A stretch of DNA of 64,000 nucleotides from Lachnospiraceae bacterium (GTDB lineage Bacteria > Bacillota > Clostridia > Lachnospirales > Lachnospiraceae), in NCBI GenBank assembly GCA_015057435.1, contig SVEJ01000004.1:30818-94817 (forward strand). Reading direction: 5' to 3'. Numbering within the stretch: position 1 is the first letter of the stretch; each line of letters opens with the position of its first letter. Positions 29,667 through 40,500 of this stretch are shown here, piece after piece. The translations under genes were made by a program, and so were the position numbers. The notes under the pieces are model-generated. The model ran no database searches. It saw nothing but the letters and a program-made list of their open reading frames with translations, and was not told the DNA's origin.

Positions 29667-29933
29667 TTACTTCAATCTTGTTTCAATATAATTCTCTAAC
29701 AAGACTTCAATAATCTCATCTCTTTCTGCCTTCATAATCAGACTTCTTGCATTCTTATAACTTGTAATGTATGTAGGATCTCCACTCATCACATATCCAA
29801 CAATCTGACTTACAGGATTATATCCCTTTTCAGACAAGGCAACATATACCTGTGCAAGAATATCTGCCACCGGCAAATCATTATCTTTTACTACTTCGAT
29901 AAATTGTGTGTTAAATGTATTCTGATTATCCAT
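29667..29933 (-). CDS. ireB: IreB family regulatory phosphoprotein (UPF0297)
   Basis: 88 aa: [62 protein letters not shown]. Confidence 0.92.
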   Translation of the reverse strand: MDNQNTFNTQFIEVVKDNDLPVADILAQVYVALSEKGYNPVSQIVGYVMSGDPTYITSYKNARSLIMKAERDEIIEVLLENYIETRLK

Positions 29934-30057
29934 AATATCACGTCCTTACTTAGATAGTTATATGATAATATACTTTCCAAAAAGTTGCAAGTTGTATCTG
30001 TCCATAAAAATCTCTTTTTATCAGATAAAACAATAAAAACTGACAAAAAACTTATCG

Positions 30058-31362
30058 TTATTCCAGAACAACATCTACAATCTGATTCACAAGATCATCT
30101 TCAGAAAATAATTCAACTTTTGTATAGCGCATTGTATGTCCTACATATACATTTTCCTTCTGCATCTCCTCAATAAGCACCTGTTCTTTATATCCTCGTA
30201 AGCTTTCTTCAAACGCCTTCTTTTGTTTTGCAGTCAAAGACAACAAAATATCACTACGTTCAGTTTTTACCGTTTCCGGCACATGATCCGGCATACGTTC
30301 AGCAACCGTACCACCTCTTACAGAATATTTAAAAACATGTATTTCATACAAATTTAATTTTTCCAAATTCTCAATTGTACATTCAAATTCTCCCTTTGTT
30401 TCTCCGGGAAATCCAACAATCACATCAGTTGTAATGGCCGGTTTATCGAACACTTTCCTAAGCATACGACATTTATCCGCAAACTCCTCTATCGTATACT
30501 TACGATTCATTCTTTTTAATGTAGCGTTACATGCGCTTTGCAAAGACAAATGAAAATGCGGACAAAGTTTTTCACATAAAGAAATCTTATCCAAAAACTC
30601 TTTTGTAATAATACGAGGTTCCAACGAACCAAGGCGAATCCTATTAACCTTATCAATTGCCGCAATTCGAATTATCAAATCCGCCAGGTTCTCGCCATGC
30701 GACAAATCTACACCATAAGAAGAAATATGAATACCTGTCAATACAAATTCTCGAATCCCCTCATCCGCAAGTCTTTTTATCTCTTCTAATATATGTTGGA
30801 TCTGTCTACTCCTTACTCTTCCTCTCGTATACGGAATGATACAATATGAACAAAACTGATTGCAACCATCTTGTATTTTAATATATGCTCTTTGATGGTC
30901 CATCACATTCGCCTTAAGACATCCCATCTCTTCATATTCGTTTTCCTTCGCTATATCCAGATAACAATCTACACCGGATAACGATTGCACAGCTTCTTCT
31001 AGTACCGTTACAATATCTTTCTTACAGTTATTACCTACTAAAACATCTATAAAATCTTCTTGTAACAACACATCGTGCTCAGCATTCACGTAACAACCCG
31101 CAGCAATAATCAATGCGTTGGGATTATTCTTCTTTGCACGTCTTAACATCTGTCTGGATTTTTTTTGCGCCATATTGGTAACAGAACAGGTATTAACAAT
31201 ATAGACATCTGCCACTTCTTCTGAAGAAACAACGATCATTCCTACGTCCTGTAGCTTACGCGCCATTGCATCAGATTCATACTTATTCACTTTACATCCG
31301 AGATTGATAATCGCTACCTTTTTTAATTGTAATATACTCTTTTCATTTTCAATATTTCGCAT
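30058..31362 (-). CDS. mtaB: tRNA ct6A/t6A37 methylthiotransferase MtaB
   Basis: AIINLGCKVNKYESDAM...VNTCSVTNMAQKKSRQMLRRA...IKIQDGCNQFCSYCIIPYTRGRVRSR (radical SAM). Confidence 0.93.
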   Translation of the reverse strand: MRNIENEKSILQLKKVAIINLGCKVNKYESDAMARKLQDVGMIVVSSEEVADVYIVNTCSVTNMAQKKSRQMLRRAKKNNPNALIIAAGCYVNAEHDVLLQEDFIDVLVGNNCKKDIVTVLEEAVQSLSGVDCYLDIAKENEYEEMGCLKANVMDHQRAYIKIQDGCNQFCSYCIIPYTRGRVRSRQIQHILEEIKRLADEGIREFVLTGIHISSYGVDLSHGENLADLIIRIAAIDKVNRIRLGSLEPRIITKEFLDKISLCEKLCPHFHLSLQSACNATLKRMNRKYTIEEFADKCRMLRKVFDKPAITTDVIVGFPGETKGEFECTIENLEKLNLYEIHVFKYSVRGGTVAERMPDHVPETVKTERSDILLSLTAKQKKAFEESLRGYKEQVLIEEMQKENVYVGHTMRYTKVELFSEDDLVNQIVDVVLE

Positions 31363-31404
31363 TTTTCCATCCTTTATTCTATTGACTTTTATAATCTAAA
31401 AAGT

Positions 31405-31410
31405 TATCAT
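31405..31410 (+). promoter_or_regulatory. Predicted -10 element of HPr-like gene (-35 TTGACT at 31382-31387)
   Basis: TTGACT - 17 bp - TATCAT, ~50 bp before the ATG. Confidence 0.5.
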
Positions 31411-31460
31411 AATAGTTAAGTGCCAAAGGCATACATTACGAACAAGTAGGAGGCAATTAT

Positions 31461-31691
31461 ATGAAATCAGTTAAGATCTCTTTGAATTCTATCGATAAGG
31501 TTAAAAGCTTCGTTAACGATATCGCAAAGTTTGATGCCGAGTTCGATTTGGTATCTGGTAGATATGTAATTGACGCTAAGTCTATCATGGGTATTTTCAG
31601 TTTGGATATTTCTCAGCCAATTGATTTGAACATCCACGCTGAAGGCGACGACACAGCAATTCTTAAGGCATTAGAGCCATACATCATCTAA
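31461..31691 (+). CDS. HPr-like protein lacking the canonical His15 motif
   Basis: 76 aa; AKSIMGIFSLDIS matches the HPr Ser46 region (KSIMGVMSL), but the GIHARPA motif is replaced by SFVNDIAKFDAEF-type sequence. Confidence 0.75.
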   Translation: MKSVKISLNSIDKVKSFVNDIAKFDAEFDLVSGRYVIDAKSIMGIFSLDISQPIDLNIHAEGDDTAILKALEPYII

Positions 31692-31727
31692 TCAGGATAA
31701 GATTTCCAAGCACTTGCTTGGACACAT

Positions 31728-31763
31728 AGAAAAAGGAACGAGAGCAATCTTGTTCCTTTTTCT
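31728..31763. terminator. Bidirectional terminator after HPr-like gene / thiI
   Basis: AGAAAAAGGAAC / GTTCCTTTTTCT perfect inverted repeat between convergent genes. Confidence 0.85.
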
Positions 31764-31769
31764 TATGGA

Positions 31770-32966
31770 CTATATTTCCAAATCCGACACTTTTGCTTCA
31801 ACTACTTCTACTGTTTCTAATGCTTTTTGCATCAAATCATCTATTACATCAACAAGCTTCGTTTCAGAACGCTTAATAATATCCAAAACAGGCTTTGTAA
31901 CCGGATGTTTTGCAACAAAAATCGTACAACAATCTTCATAAGGAAGTATAGAGGTTTCATACGTCTCTATCATTTCGGAAATATCAACAATCTCTTGTTT
32001 ATCCATTCCGATACACGGACGAAATACAGGCATCGTACATACTTCATTCGTACAAGCAAGACTATGCATTGTCTGACTCGCAACCTGCCCAATACTCTCT
32101 CCTGTAATTAACGCTTGACAATTATTCTTCGTCGCAATTTCTTGCGCAATCTTCATCATATAACGTCGCATAATAATCGTTAATTCTTCATGCGGACACT
32201 TCTCGTAAATTGCAAGCTGTATATCTGTAAAATTCACAATGTGTAGACGTATTGTTCCGGAAAAGCCCGAAACAATCCTTGCCAAATCCACAACTTTTTG
32301 CTTTGCTCGTTCTGACGTATACGGCGGCGCATTGAAATATACAGCCTCTAATTCCACACCACGTTTTGCAATCATATAACCTGCAACCGGAGAATCAATA
32401 CCACCCGAAAGAAGCAACATCGCCTTTCCGTTCGTTCCAACAGGCAAGCCACCCGCTCCTTTTATCACATGCGAATAGATATAGACCTGTTCTCTCACTT
32501 CAACATTCAACAAAATATCCGGATGATGTACATCCACCTTCAAATTAGGACAAGCTTCTAACACATAATGACCAAGCTCACTATTCATCTCCATGGACGA
32601 TATCGGAAAACTCTTTTTTGCTCTTCTAGCATATACTTTGAACGTCTTAGACTGTTCACCGTATACTTCCTTCACATATGCAACTACTTTATCTCGAATC
32701 GCCTCGAATGTAACATTTTCTTCCACAACAATCGGACAAATTCCAACAATACCAAATACTTTTTGTAATTCCTTTACCAAATCTTCATAATCATAATCCG
32801 ATTCAGCATGCAGGAATATCCTGCCATACTCTTTTCGCACAGTAAATGTTCCAAGATGAGCAACATGATTCTTAATCTGTTGGCACAAAACATCTTCAAA
32901 CTTGTATCTGTTTTTTCCTTTTGTTCCAATCTCTGCATATTTAATCAAAAACGTATTGTAAGTCAT
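31770..32966 (-). CDS. thiI: tRNA 4-thiouridine synthase ThiI
   Basis: MTYNTFLIKYAEIGTKGKNRYKFED...AMLLLSGGIDSPVAGYMIAKRGVELEAVYFNAPPYTSERAKQKV. ATG 32966 with AAGGGA RBS. Confidence 0.94.
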   Translation of the reverse strand: MTYNTFLIKYAEIGTKGKNRYKFEDVLCQQIKNHVAHLGTFTVRKEYGRIFLHAESDYDYEDLVKELQKVFGIVGICPIVVEENVTFEAIRDKVVAYVKEVYGEQSKTFKVYARRAKKSFPISSMEMNSELGHYVLEACPNLKVDVHHPDILLNVEVREQVYIYSHVIKGAGGLPVGTNGKAMLLLSGGIDSPVAGYMIAKRGVELEAVYFNAPPYTSERAKQKVVDLARIVSGFSGTIRLHIVNFTDIQLAIYEKCPHEELTIIMRRYMMKIAQEIATKNNCQALITGESIGQVASQTMHSLACTNEVCTMPVFRPCIGMDKQEIVDISEMIETYETSILPYEDCCTIFVAKHPVTKPVLDIIKRSETKLVDVIDDLMQKALETVEVVEAKVSDLEI

Positions 32967-33011
32967 AATGTATTCCCTTCCTATCGTTATCCGTACAATA
33001 TCCGACACTTA

Positions 33012-34166
33012 TTATTTTCTTGTAAATCTTCGAAGTACCGGTACCAATTCAGTCAAAACCGCTATCGTATACTCCACTTCCTCTAATGTATTATACTCAC
33101 AAAAACTAAAACGTAAAGTAGAATCTAACAAATCTTTCTCTAATCCAATCGCCTTCAACACACCACTTAGCGCAGGATGATTCGATGAACAAGCCGATCC
33201 GGATGACACATATATTCCTCTTTCTTCTAATGCGTGCAACAACACTTCACTCTTTACACCACGAAAACTAATACTTGCAATATGTGGTGCTTCTCCCGAA
33301 TTACTCGTTACACCTTCTATCTGCGTGACACGTTCTATAAATGCATCTTTTACAGTATGCATCTTAAAAAGATTCTCATCTAAATTGGAATACATTTCTT
33401 CTGTCGCTTTTCCAAATCCGGCAATTGCCGCTGTATTCTCTGTGCCGGAGCGAAGACCTTTTTCCTGTCCGCCACCAAATAAAATCGGAACAATCTTCAC
33501 CTTAGAATCAACAAATAGTGCACCACTACCCTTAGGACCGTGAATCTTATGGCCACTGATTGACATCGCATGAATTCCTATACGCTTTGGATATAAAATC
33601 TGTTTACCAAATGCCTGTATTGCATCAACATGATAAACGATTTCTTTTCCATGTTCATCATTATATGCTTTGATAATTGTGGCAATTTCTTCAACTGGTT
33701 CTATTGTTCCAATTTCATTATTCACTGCCATTGTTGAAACTAATATTGTTTCATCACATAATTCTTCCCGAAATTTTGCCAAATCAACCTTTCCGTCTTT
33801 TTTAACCGGAAGAAATGTCACCCGAAATCCTAATGATTCCAGATACAAAACCGGTTCATATACAGATGGATGTTCAATTCCGGTTGTAATAATGTGATTG
33901 CCTGCACGCTTATTCGCTTGTGCAATCCCAATAATCGCAAGATTATTCGCCTCTGTCCCACCGGATGTAAATGTAATCTCTTTCGGTTCGCATTTTAATT
34001 GCTTACTTAATACATTCTTTGCATATCGCAGATATTTTTCAGCATCTACTCCTTTTAGATGTCTTGACGAAGGATTTCCATAATTATCATCTAATGTCTC
34101 TAACATTATTTCTCGAACACTCGGCACCACCTTCGTCGTAGCCGCATTATCAAAATATACTTCCAT
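33012..34166 (-). CDS. Cysteine desulfurase (NifS/IscS type)
   Basis: MEVYFDNAATTKVVPSVREIM...FTSGGTEANNLAI...HVDAIQAFGK...SISGHKIHGPKGSGALFV...SSGSACSS. Confidence 0.93.
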   Translation of the reverse strand: MEVYFDNAATTKVVPSVREIMLETLDDNYGNPSSRHLKGVDAEKYLRYAKNVLSKQLKCEPKEITFTSGGTEANNLAIIGIAQANKRAGNHIITTGIEHPSVYEPVLYLESLGFRVTFLPVKKDGKVDLAKFREELCDETILVSTMAVNNEIGTIEPVEEIATIIKAYNDEHGKEIVYHVDAIQAFGKQILYPKRIGIHAMSISGHKIHGPKGSGALFVDSKVKIVPILFGGGQEKGLRSGTENTAAIAGFGKATEEMYSNLDENLFKMHTVKDAFIERVTQIEGVTSNSGEAPHIASISFRGVKSEVLLHALEERGIYVSSGSACSSNHPALSGVLKAIGLEKDLLDSTLRFSFCEYNTLEEVEYTIAVLTELVPVLRRFTRK

Positions 34167-34167
34167 G

Positions 34168-34926
34168 TTACTCTCCCTGTTCATCTTGCTCTAATTGAAA
34201 CATCAGCAAGGATAAAACTGTCATCCCAGCTGTCTCCGTTCGTAAAATGCGATGTCCTAATGATATCGTCTTTCCGCCTATCGATTCTAACATTGCTACT
34301 TCGGTTGCTTCAAAGCCACCTTCCGGGCCAATGAATACAGCAATTCGTTCAAATTCGTTAGCTGACTGTAGCACTTCTTTTGCATACTGCATCCCGTTTG
34401 CATTCTCATACGGAACAATAACCAAATCAAAATCCTTTGCATATTCGATTGCTTCATTTATAGACATCAAACCCAACACTTCCGGAATAATACCGCGTTT
34501 CGCCTGTTTTGCTGCACTAAGTGCAATTGCTTGCAAACGTTCAACTTTCTTTTGCGACTTTTTATCATCTAATTTCACAACACATCGTTTCATCATAACC
34601 GGCACAACCGAATGCGCACCGAGTTCAACCGCCTTTTGAATAATTGTTTCCATCTTGTCACCTTTCGGATATCCTTGAAACAATGTAATCTTAGCAGATA
34701 ATTCTCTCGCATTACCAAACACATCCGTCACAACAAGTAAAACCCTCTGCAATTCTGTATCAAACCCTGTAATTTCACACAGATATTCCTTGTCACCACC
34801 ATCGCACAATAACACTTCATCTCCTACTTTCATCCGAAGCACATTATGAATATGATTATAGTCTTGTGCTGATAACATAATCTCTCTCTGATTCAATTGT
34901 CCTTCTTCCACAAAGAAACGATACAT
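34168..34926 (-). CDS. rsmE: 16S rRNA m3U1498 methyltransferase RsmE
   Basis: MYRFFVEEGQL...GDEVLLCDGGDKEYLCEI...QGYPKGDKMETIIQKAVELGAHSVVPV...FIGPEGGFEATEV...LGHRILRTETAGM. Confidence 0.93.
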   Translation of the reverse strand: MYRFFVEEGQLNQREIMLSAQDYNHIHNVLRMKVGDEVLLCDGGDKEYLCEITGFDTELQRVLLVVTDVFGNARELSAKITLFQGYPKGDKMETIIQKAVELGAHSVVPVMMKRCVVKLDDKKSQKKVERLQAIALSAAKQAKRGIIPEVLGLMSINEAIEYAKDFDLVIVPYENANGMQYAKEVLQSANEFERIAVFIGPEGGFEATEVAMLESIGGKTISLGHRILRTETAGMTVLSLLMFQLEQDEQGE

Positions 34927-34956
34927 AGTAATTCTTATCACCTTTCACTCGTGCAT

Positions 34957-37500
34957 TCAATTTTTTGCACCTTCTATTATAATCTCATGTTCTCCTACAG
35001 GAAGTGAAACGCCAAGCAATGCGTCACCAATTGTAACATACTCTGTTTCTTTTCCGTCAACATAAACCTTCATTCCTTCACATACTGCAATAGATGTCAT
35101 CATCACACCAGACTTTGTAACATTAATCTTTCCTTTGATAGTGTTTTTCTTCCACTCTTCAATCGAAAGAACATCCTTCTTCAATTCTTCATATACCTTA
35201 TCGTACTTTTCATCAGAAAATCCTGCAACCTGATACCAGATTTCAGAATATTGATGATCGTCTATCTGCACATCCGAAATAACAGAAATCATCGTTCCTT
35301 CCGGTTGCACACCTACATGAATCGTTTTTTGATTACAAGCATATTGATCCCAACTGATATATTCGCCATTCACCTGAAGATATGTAATACTCGGATCTGC
35401 ACATTTTACATGTATATAATAGTCTGTCTTTCCGTCCGAACGGAACGAATAATTCACCAAATCATCAACATAATACTTTCTAAAATGATAATAATATGTG
35501 TCAACCAGATACTCACCATAATAAAAGTCATGCACTTCTTCACCTTCATGTTCATGCTCGTGTGCATGCTCATGTTCATGCTCGTGCGCATGCTCATGAT
35601 CATGAGGTGCATTTGGATCTACACCTTTTAACGACTGACAATTTGCTTTCGGAATCACCATTTCAAATACAGGATCTAATCCCGTCGCTTTCTTTACAAA
35701 ATCATTCTGTAATTCAAATGGCGAAAGCGAATCCATCGACCAATTAACCACATCTTCATCTACCATATAGCCTGCACCAACCAGACGATTCATCTCATAC
35801 AAAGAATATTCGTCTGTTGCTGATTTCATTTCTTTACAATCAGCAAATTGTACCATACTCTGACCTGTTGCATAACGAATATTAAACATTGCATTCAGCA
35901 ACGGTGAACCGCCATGATAAGCCGTACCTTGCTCATTCCACTCCATACCAAGTTCCTTATATAATCGGCTCATCTTTTCATTACCTATTCTATGTTCCCA
36001 CGAAGCATTCGGAATATCTAAATATAAACCATAATTATACATTGCTTGTGTAAAAGCAACTTTCTCACCATCTTTAAGATTCAAGCCTTTTGTAACATTT
36101 TGTATTGAACGATTATATGCAATATTATCATACGGATACTGATCATACTCTTTTAATTGGTAAACTGCATTAAACGAAAGCTCTCCGATTGCAACAACCG
36201 ATAACACGATTAAAACATTTCGATATTGAATACTGTTTTTCTTGTAAAAGATTAACATCATCCAAGTAAATACAAGCACTAAAAATGTTGCAAGATATAC
36301 ATAAAATGAAAGAAAAATCTTTGCATTCAAAAAACCGAGAACACATCCTACAATACCAATCAAACCAACCAAAACAATCTGCCACATAGATAGTTCTTCT
36401 AAGTTTGCAAGTACCATCATCGCAAGATACACCATCATAAATGTTAACAAAAAACTAAACGAACCTGAAACTCCAAGCATACCATTCCATAAATTATTCA
36501 CCGGCTCAATCAATAATCCACATGTAACCAACAGTACAGTTAACACAGTAACGATCTTCTCTTTTACGGATACTTTTGTAAATACAAATAACAGAGAAAC
36601 CAACAATACTACAACCGAACAATATAAAAGCGGTTGTTCAGTTTGGGCGCGCAAAGGTGTATCACATATAAAGAATCGTTGTAACAATTCATAAAACGAC
36701 ATAACTGCTGTTTTCTTCAAAGGTAAAAGTTCCACCTGATAACCAAACAACATCATCGGTAAAAGTCCGATTGCAATTCCAACACCGGAAGCAATCAACC
36801 ATAAAAAAATACATTTTGTTAGGTTAGAAACACCTTTACTAAGTTGTATTCCACACCAAAACACTGAAAAAATTGTAACCGGTATTGCAAGATTCACATT
36901 CATAACAAAAATCAATGCCATCAATATCGCAAGTCGAATTGCACCCTTTCCTTGCATGACTTTTTCTATCATAAGCATAATTAATGGAACTACAATCATA
37001 ACATCAATTGCGGACAAATCACTCAGATGCATAATTACAACATTACCAAGCAAATATGCCATAGACAGCATAATTGAAACCATATCTTTTCTAATCGTCA
37101 GTTTGTTATATTGCGTATGTGAGACATAATACAACATGCTTACTGACAAACATGACCATTTTAATACCATCATTATCTGGACCATCTGTGGAATCATATC
37201 CCGTTCCACCAAGAAAATCAAAAGTGAAAACGGAGAAACAAGATATTTCAAAAACTGCTCTCCCATCTGCATTCCGTAACTTGCATCAAAATCAAGACCA
37301 AACGTACCGTCACTTAATAACGCATCATACAACTTGGTATAAAGCGGAACGTAAAGGTCGGCAGCATCCCCTACCAGGATGCTCCCCTCCCCTACAAACC
37401 ACGATTGTCTAATCAATGCATGTACGAATACAACCAACCATGGTATTACAAACACCAATCCATATTTCCAACATTTTTTCCAAATTTCCCTAACCTTCAT
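34957..37500 (-). CDS. YfhO-family polytopic membrane protein with an extracytoplasmic His-rich insert
   Basis: Many TMs, YfhO-like architecture (IPWLVVFVHALIRQSWFVGEGSILVGDAADLYVPLY...); ATG 37500 with GGAGG; internal HDHEHAHEHEHEHAHEHEHEGEEVHDFYYGEY. Confidence 0.75.
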   Translation of the reverse strand: MKVREIWKKCWKYGLVFVIPWLVVFVHALIRQSWFVGEGSILVGDAADLYVPLYTKLYDALLSDGTFGLDFDASYGMQMGEQFLKYLVSPFSLLIFLVERDMIPQMVQIMMVLKWSCLSVSMLYYVSHTQYNKLTIRKDMVSIMLSMAYLLGNVVIMHLSDLSAIDVMIVVPLIMLMIEKVMQGKGAIRLAILMALIFVMNVNLAIPVTIFSVFWCGIQLSKGVSNLTKCIFLWLIASGVGIAIGLLPMMLFGYQVELLPLKKTAVMSFYELLQRFFICDTPLRAQTEQPLLYCSVVVLLVSLLFVFTKVSVKEKIVTVLTVLLVTCGLLIEPVNNLWNGMLGVSGSFSFLLTFMMVYLAMMVLANLEELSMWQIVLVGLIGIVGCVLGFLNAKIFLSFYVYLATFLVLVFTWMMLIFYKKNSIQYRNVLIVLSVVAIGELSFNAVYQLKEYDQYPYDNIAYNRSIQNVTKGLNLKDGEKVAFTQAMYNYGLYLDIPNASWEHRIGNEKMSRLYKELGMEWNEQGTAYHGGSPLLNAMFNIRYATGQSMVQFADCKEMKSATDEYSLYEMNRLVGAGYMVDEDVVNWSMDSLSPFELQNDFVKKATGLDPVFEMVIPKANCQSLKGVDPNAPHDHEHAHEHEHEHAHEHEHEGEEVHDFYYGEYLVDTYYYHFRKYYVDDLVNYSFRSDGKTDYYIHVKCADPSITYLQVNGEYISWDQYACNQKTIHVGVQPEGTMISVISDVQIDDHQYSEIWYQVAGFSDEKYDKVYEELKKDVLSIEEWKKNTIKGKINVTKSGVMMTSIAVCEGMKVYVDGKETEYVTIGDALLGVSLPVGEHEIIIEGAKN
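35551..35598. repeat. 24-bp direct repeat (2 copies, 1 mismatch) encoding HEHAHEHE-type sequence
   Basis: TTCATGCTCGTGTGCATGCTCATG / TTCATGCTCGTGCGCATGCTCATG. Confidence 0.9.
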
Positions 37501-37551
37501 CTTTTTCCTCCAGTCATTCCATCGCATCTAATGATACTGGCTTGCTTTGTT

Positions 37552-40500
37552 TTATTTTAGTTTCATATTCTTTGTATATCCTGTTTTCTTTGAAAATACT
37601 TTTTTATACTTCTTCACATATGATTTACCAGGACATTTTATTGTAGCTTTCTTATAAATCCCCTTAATTGCATTCTTTCCGACTTTCTTTAACTTCTTAG
37701 ACTTAATTGTAATTGTCTTTAATTTTTTATTTCCGTAAAAAGCAGACTTTCCAATTGTTGTCACATTCTTCGGAATCGTTATCTTTGTTAGTGACGTACA
37801 CTTATAAAAGGCTTTATCACCAATCTTAACAAGCTTTGCATTATTTTTAATTGTAACCGTCTTTAGTACTTTACATCCGCTAAAAGCTCCGCTTCCAATC
37901 GATTCAACACTGTTCGGAATTGTAAGCTTCGTTAGTTTCGTACAGTTCTTGAATGCATTCGCACCAATTGTCGTAATTGTACTTGGCATTTTCACTTTTG
38001 TAAGTTTCTTACATCCGCTAAATGCATTCTTTGCAATACTTGTTACCGTATAAGACTTTCCATCAATTTCAATCGTTGCAGGAATATTAACTTGTTTCAA
38101 AGATGCTTTCTTGCCGGTTGTAGCTACGTATTGTACTGTTCCGCCACCGGCAGTTGCACTTGTAATAACATACTTATTCGTTCCATATGTTGTAGGTGTA
38201 CCAACAACAGGTAATGGAGTAACATCTTCGTCTTCTTGTCCTGCTTCTAACTTGGTCACCTTCCACTGCAAGCGCATATTAGACGGTTTTGGCATATTAT
38301 AATACTTCGGATCCTCCGGACTAAAGTCCGCTATTGCTTCAAAGGTTCCTTCAGTATTTGCCACACAAACGCCCTTATAGCTTACATTTACGCCTTCCGG
38401 TAAACCAATGATCTCAACGGTATAATCCTTTCCATTTGCATATAATACCGTATCGTCTGTATAAGCCCCAAGAGAAACACCATCCTGTTTACAAATCCAT
38501 TTCACTTTACTCATATCCGGTGTAATTTTGTTTGCTTCATCCAACTCTGTAACGATTGACCAAACAAACTCCATCGGATCCGGTGTTTCGTAATTATCAG
38601 AATATAATTCATTCAATTCGAAATACACTGTCGTTGTATGGGTACCCTCAATTACTTTTTGATGATTGAAGAAAATTGGTGTGACATAAGCATCCGGATA
38701 ATTTTCAATACTTACTGTATGAACTCGTCCATCTAACAATGCCTGCGGATTTTCACTTTGAACCGGCTTGCCGTCCAAACACCATACAATATTATTCAAC
38801 TCAGTCGAAAGGTCTCCTTTTTTAATTTCATACTGATATGTCACATAACCTTCATATTGCGTGGTATCTTCTACTTCAAATGTAACCTGATACATTCCTA
38901 CATTCGTTGGTGCCTTCGTACTCTCATATGTTGTACCATTCACACCAATATACGTAACTTTTGTTCCATCTTTTTCCACAAATACCGTACCATTTGAATC
39001 TTTCCATGCAATATCACCAGTATATCCTTGCGGATTTCCGTTATACATCTTATCCTCAACTGTCACTCCATATAATTCCACCTGTGTAACAGTTCCTGAA
39101 ATTGTCTTTACAGTAAGCGGAACTTTAATGTCTTCATAATTCGAACTTGCAAACGTTATATAAATAATCTGGCTTAAATTCTCAGAAAGATTTGTCTTAA
39201 CCGGAATATTCAAAACACCCTGACTATTTACAGAAGGAGTTGCCGATATAATTGCACCTTCATCAAGCTCGCAGCTATAAGAAATATCTTCAAACTGATC
39301 TACACTCATACCTGACGCAGACAACAAATTATTCACATTATAACTATATGTTGTAACATTTTGTCCTGCCTTAATTGAATATGTCTGTCCCGAAACATGT
39401 GCAAGATTCTTATTAATATTCCATTTTAATTCCATTGACGAAGGATTCGGCGTTTTGTATTTTTCCGAATCTGTCACTGAAAACATGACTTTTGCCGTAT
39501 ACTCGCCCGGCATAGATGCTTCACAAACACCACTATATGTGGCTTTCACACCTTCCGGTAAACCTTTCACTGAAATTACATATGGCGTTCCTGTCGCACG
39601 AAGCACTGTCACACCTTCCTCATAATCCTTTGCTTTATCACCCTGGCTGTATACCCATGCAACGTCTGACATATTCGGAGTAATTCTGTCTACAATCTTC
39701 CAACTTAATGTAAGAGATTGTGGTGCGTAATAGTTACGTGATGCCTCCTCACTTAACACAAAATCTACCGTTACAATATATTCTCCAGGTGCACTTGCAC
39801 TACATGTACCACTATACTGTGCAGTCACATAATTTGAAGGATACCCCTTCACTTCTACAGTGTGTGTATTGCCATTCTCAATAACTGAGGCATCTGTGGC
39901 AGTTGTAATCTTCTTCGTTCCATCAATATACCATGATACATTTCCCATCAAAGATGATAGGTCAGCCTTCGTAATTGCAAAGAAATAGGTCTGACTTCCC
40001 TTGTAATTTGCATTACTGTCTTTTACCTTAAATGTTACTTGATAATTACCAACTGCTGTCGGTGCAGATGAACTGTTATATGATGTTCCGTTAACACCAA
40101 CATAAGTAATTTCTGTATCTGAAGCAGTTGCAGACTGTGCACCATTGCTCAACCAACTAATTGTTCCACCATATTGATATGGATTTCCTGTATAGGTCAT
40201 ATCCTTCACAGAAACCCCGGATAATGCTACCACTGTCTTAGTTGTAGATTTCACCGTAAGTACAGCCACAAATGTGTGATAGTTATCACTTGTAAATGTA
40301 ACCTTAATATTCTGGGTGCTATCTTCTGCCAAATACCCGGCAACCGGTATCGTCATAATCCCCTTCGTAGTAATCGTCGGAGTACCTGACAATACATTTC
40401 CGTTTTCTTTCTCACAAGCATATGTAAGATTATCAAACATACTCGCATTCAAACCGGATGCTTGCAACAAATCATTGACATCATATTCATAAGACGTTGC

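Noticed and set aside
35496-35747. + strand ORF encoding a His/Ala-rich peptide (HLHVHARVHAHVHARAHAHDHE)
   Set aside because: Exactly antisense to the His-rich YfhO insert; its composition is a by-product of the 24-bp repeat, with no RBS or family support.
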